Assembly (NCBI GenBank): GCA_034428595.1
Contig: DAOUHO010000091.1
Location: 1-14,277, forward strand
Direction of reading: 5' to 3'
Origin: JAJECS01 sp034428595
GTDB taxonomy: Bacteria; Chloroflexota; UBA11872
Length of the DNA stretch: 14,277 bases
The notes beneath the pieces were generated by a model. That model had not been told where the DNA came from. It saw nothing but the letters and a program-made list of their open reading frames with translations, and made no database searches. Shown here piece after piece: positions 13,640-14,277 of this stretch. The translations under genes and the position numbers were made by a program. Every line of letters begins with the position of its first letter. Positions within the stretch are counted from its first letter, which is position 1.

Positions 13640-13664
13640 CGAAATGTCCCACAGACGCTTTACT
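13636..13664 (+). promoter_or_regulatory. Candidate promoter for ftsZ
   Basis: CTGACG (13636-13641, overlapping the ftsA stop codon) and TTTACT (13659-13664) are separated by 17 bp. This repeats the arrangement TTGACG, 17 bp, TTTACT found ahead of mraZ. An alternative pair a few bases downstream is CCCACA (13648-13653) and CATAAT (13671-13676), also 17 bp apart, with a better -10 but a poorer -35. Either would give ftsZ a dose independent of the long upstream operon. Confidence 0.4.
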
Positions 13665-13748
13665 GTTGTGCATAATGAATAGCCGAACGCGCGAGCTGAC
13701 CGCAACGACGTCCGCCAGCGCTGGACTCCGGCGACAGGGGACCAAGAC

Positions 13749-14277
13749 ATGAACGACGATACCGGCAGCACGGGCCGCATTACTCGCCTCACGACGCCGC
13801 GGCGCGGGGCGTCCCAGCCCCCGAGCGAGCAATCCGCCACCATCAAGGTGGTCGGCGTGGGCGGGGGCGGGAGCAACGCCGTTGACCGGATGATTGACGT
13901 CGACGTCAGCGGTGTGGAATTCATCACCGTCAATACGGACGCGCAGGCGCTGATGCGCTCGCAAGCATCGGTGCGCGTGCACATTGGCGAAAAGGCTACG
14001 CGCGGGCTTGGGTCCGGCGGCAACCCGGCGCTGGGCCACAAGGCGGCCGAAGAATCCGCCGAGGATCTGCGCCAGTCGCTCGAAGGGGCCGACATGATCT
14101 TCATCGCCGCCGGCATGGGCGGCGGCACGGGCACCGGCGGCGCTCCGGTTGTGGCCGAGATCGCGCAGGAGAGCGACGCGCTGACGGTGGGCGTCGTCAC
14201 CCGTCCGTTCGCCTTCGAAGGCACGGCGCGCGCTCGCGTGGCCGATGAAGGCATCCAAGACCTCGCGGAGGGCGTCG
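13749..14277 (+). CDS. ftsZ: Cell division GTPase FtsZ (5' part, cut by window end)
   Basis: FtsZ is the tubulin-like GTPase that polymerises into the division ring. The frame is open from ATG 13749 to the window edge, giving the first 176 residues. The first 31 or so residues are polar and variable. The GTPase domain then begins with IKVVGVGGGGSNAVDRM, continues with FITVNTDAQAL and GLGSGGNPALGHKAAEE, and reaches the tubulin signature GGGTGTGG at residues 124-131. RPFAFEGTARA follows near the edge. AGGGG at 13736-13740 with an 8-nt spacer serves as a ribosome site. It lies 109 bp after ftsA, further apart than the other junctions in the cluster. The C-terminal half and FtsA-binding tail lie outside the window. 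Confidence 0.96.
   Translation, partial: MNDDTGSTGRITRLTTPRRGASQPPSEQSATIKVVGVGGGGSNAVDRMIDVDVSGVEFITVNTDAQALMRSQASVRVHIGEKATRGLGSGGNPALGHKAAEESAEDLRQSLEGADMIFIAAGMGGGTGTGGAPVVAEIAQESDALTVGVVTRPFAFEGTARARVADEGIQDLAEGV

Noticed and set aside
12329..14254. 641-aa open frame on the minus strand opposite ftsA and ftsZ
   Set aside because: It is an antisense shadow of two clear, conserved genes. High GC leaves few stops, and the product is low-complexity and rich in His, Arg, Ala and Gly.
1..14277. tRNA, rRNA, CRISPR array, insertion sequence or prophage genes
   Set aside because: No cloverleaf, spaced repeat array, transposase or phage-like protein was seen on either strand; only short palindromes were found.

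Overview
The window is a high-GC bacterial chromosome segment. From about position 3200 to the right edge it is dominated by a division and cell wall (dcw) cluster, all on the plus strand. The best guess for the host is a member of the Chloroflexota. This rests on remembered family-specific motif variants: MurC has EADEFD where most bacteria have EADESD, and MurG has lost the HEQN motif in favour of a D-x-x-x-G-W-A type segment. It also rests on a GGTAGGGGCG-type palindrome at the left edge. This taxonomic call is inference only.

Left part (1-3180). A decayed palindrome with an 11-G run sits at positions 1-30. It is followed by a small unrecognised protein (74-508) read together with a 14-helix DHA2-type MFS exporter (522-1961). 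An unrecognised 246-aa protein lies on the minus strand (1945-2685). Its 3' end overlaps that of the exporter gene by 17 bp, and its 5' end diverges from a compact RNase HI gene (2748-3176).

Control region (3177-3360). This 184-bp gap is the longest non-coding stretch in the window. It holds a candidate promoter (TTGACG, 17 bp, TTTACT) and three GTGG-headed repeats at exact 10-bp spacing, which is the layout of the MraZ operator. mraZ follows directly, so the cluster probably has a self-regulating head.

dcw cluster (3361-end). The order is mraZ, rsmH (mraW), ftsL-like, ftsI, ftsW, murG, murC, murB, ftsQ, ftsA, ftsZ (cut by the window end). The junctions ftsW/murG, murG/murC, murC/murB and murB/ftsQ are all ATGA overlaps of 4 bp, so ftsW to ftsQ should be translationally coupled. 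MraZ and RsmH form the regulatory head. MurC, MurG and MurB make and complete the cytoplasmic and lipid-linked wall precursor. FtsW and FtsI polymerise and cross-link it at the septum. FtsL and FtsQ are membrane scaffold proteins, FtsA tethers FtsZ to the membrane, and FtsZ forms the ring. A second promoter-like sequence, nearly identical in both hexamers and in spacing to the one before mraZ, starts at the ftsA stop codon and would feed ftsZ separately.

Points worth attention: murE, murF, mraY and murD, which usually lie between ftsI and ftsW, are absent, and those two genes are only 4 bp apart. A perfect 14-bp hairpin between mraZ and rsmH contains the only ATG start available to rsmH. The catalytic or binding motifs of MurG and MurC are divergent. 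Apart from the two unrecognised proteins and these details, this is a conserved housekeeping region, and I see no convincing new multi-gene system in it.
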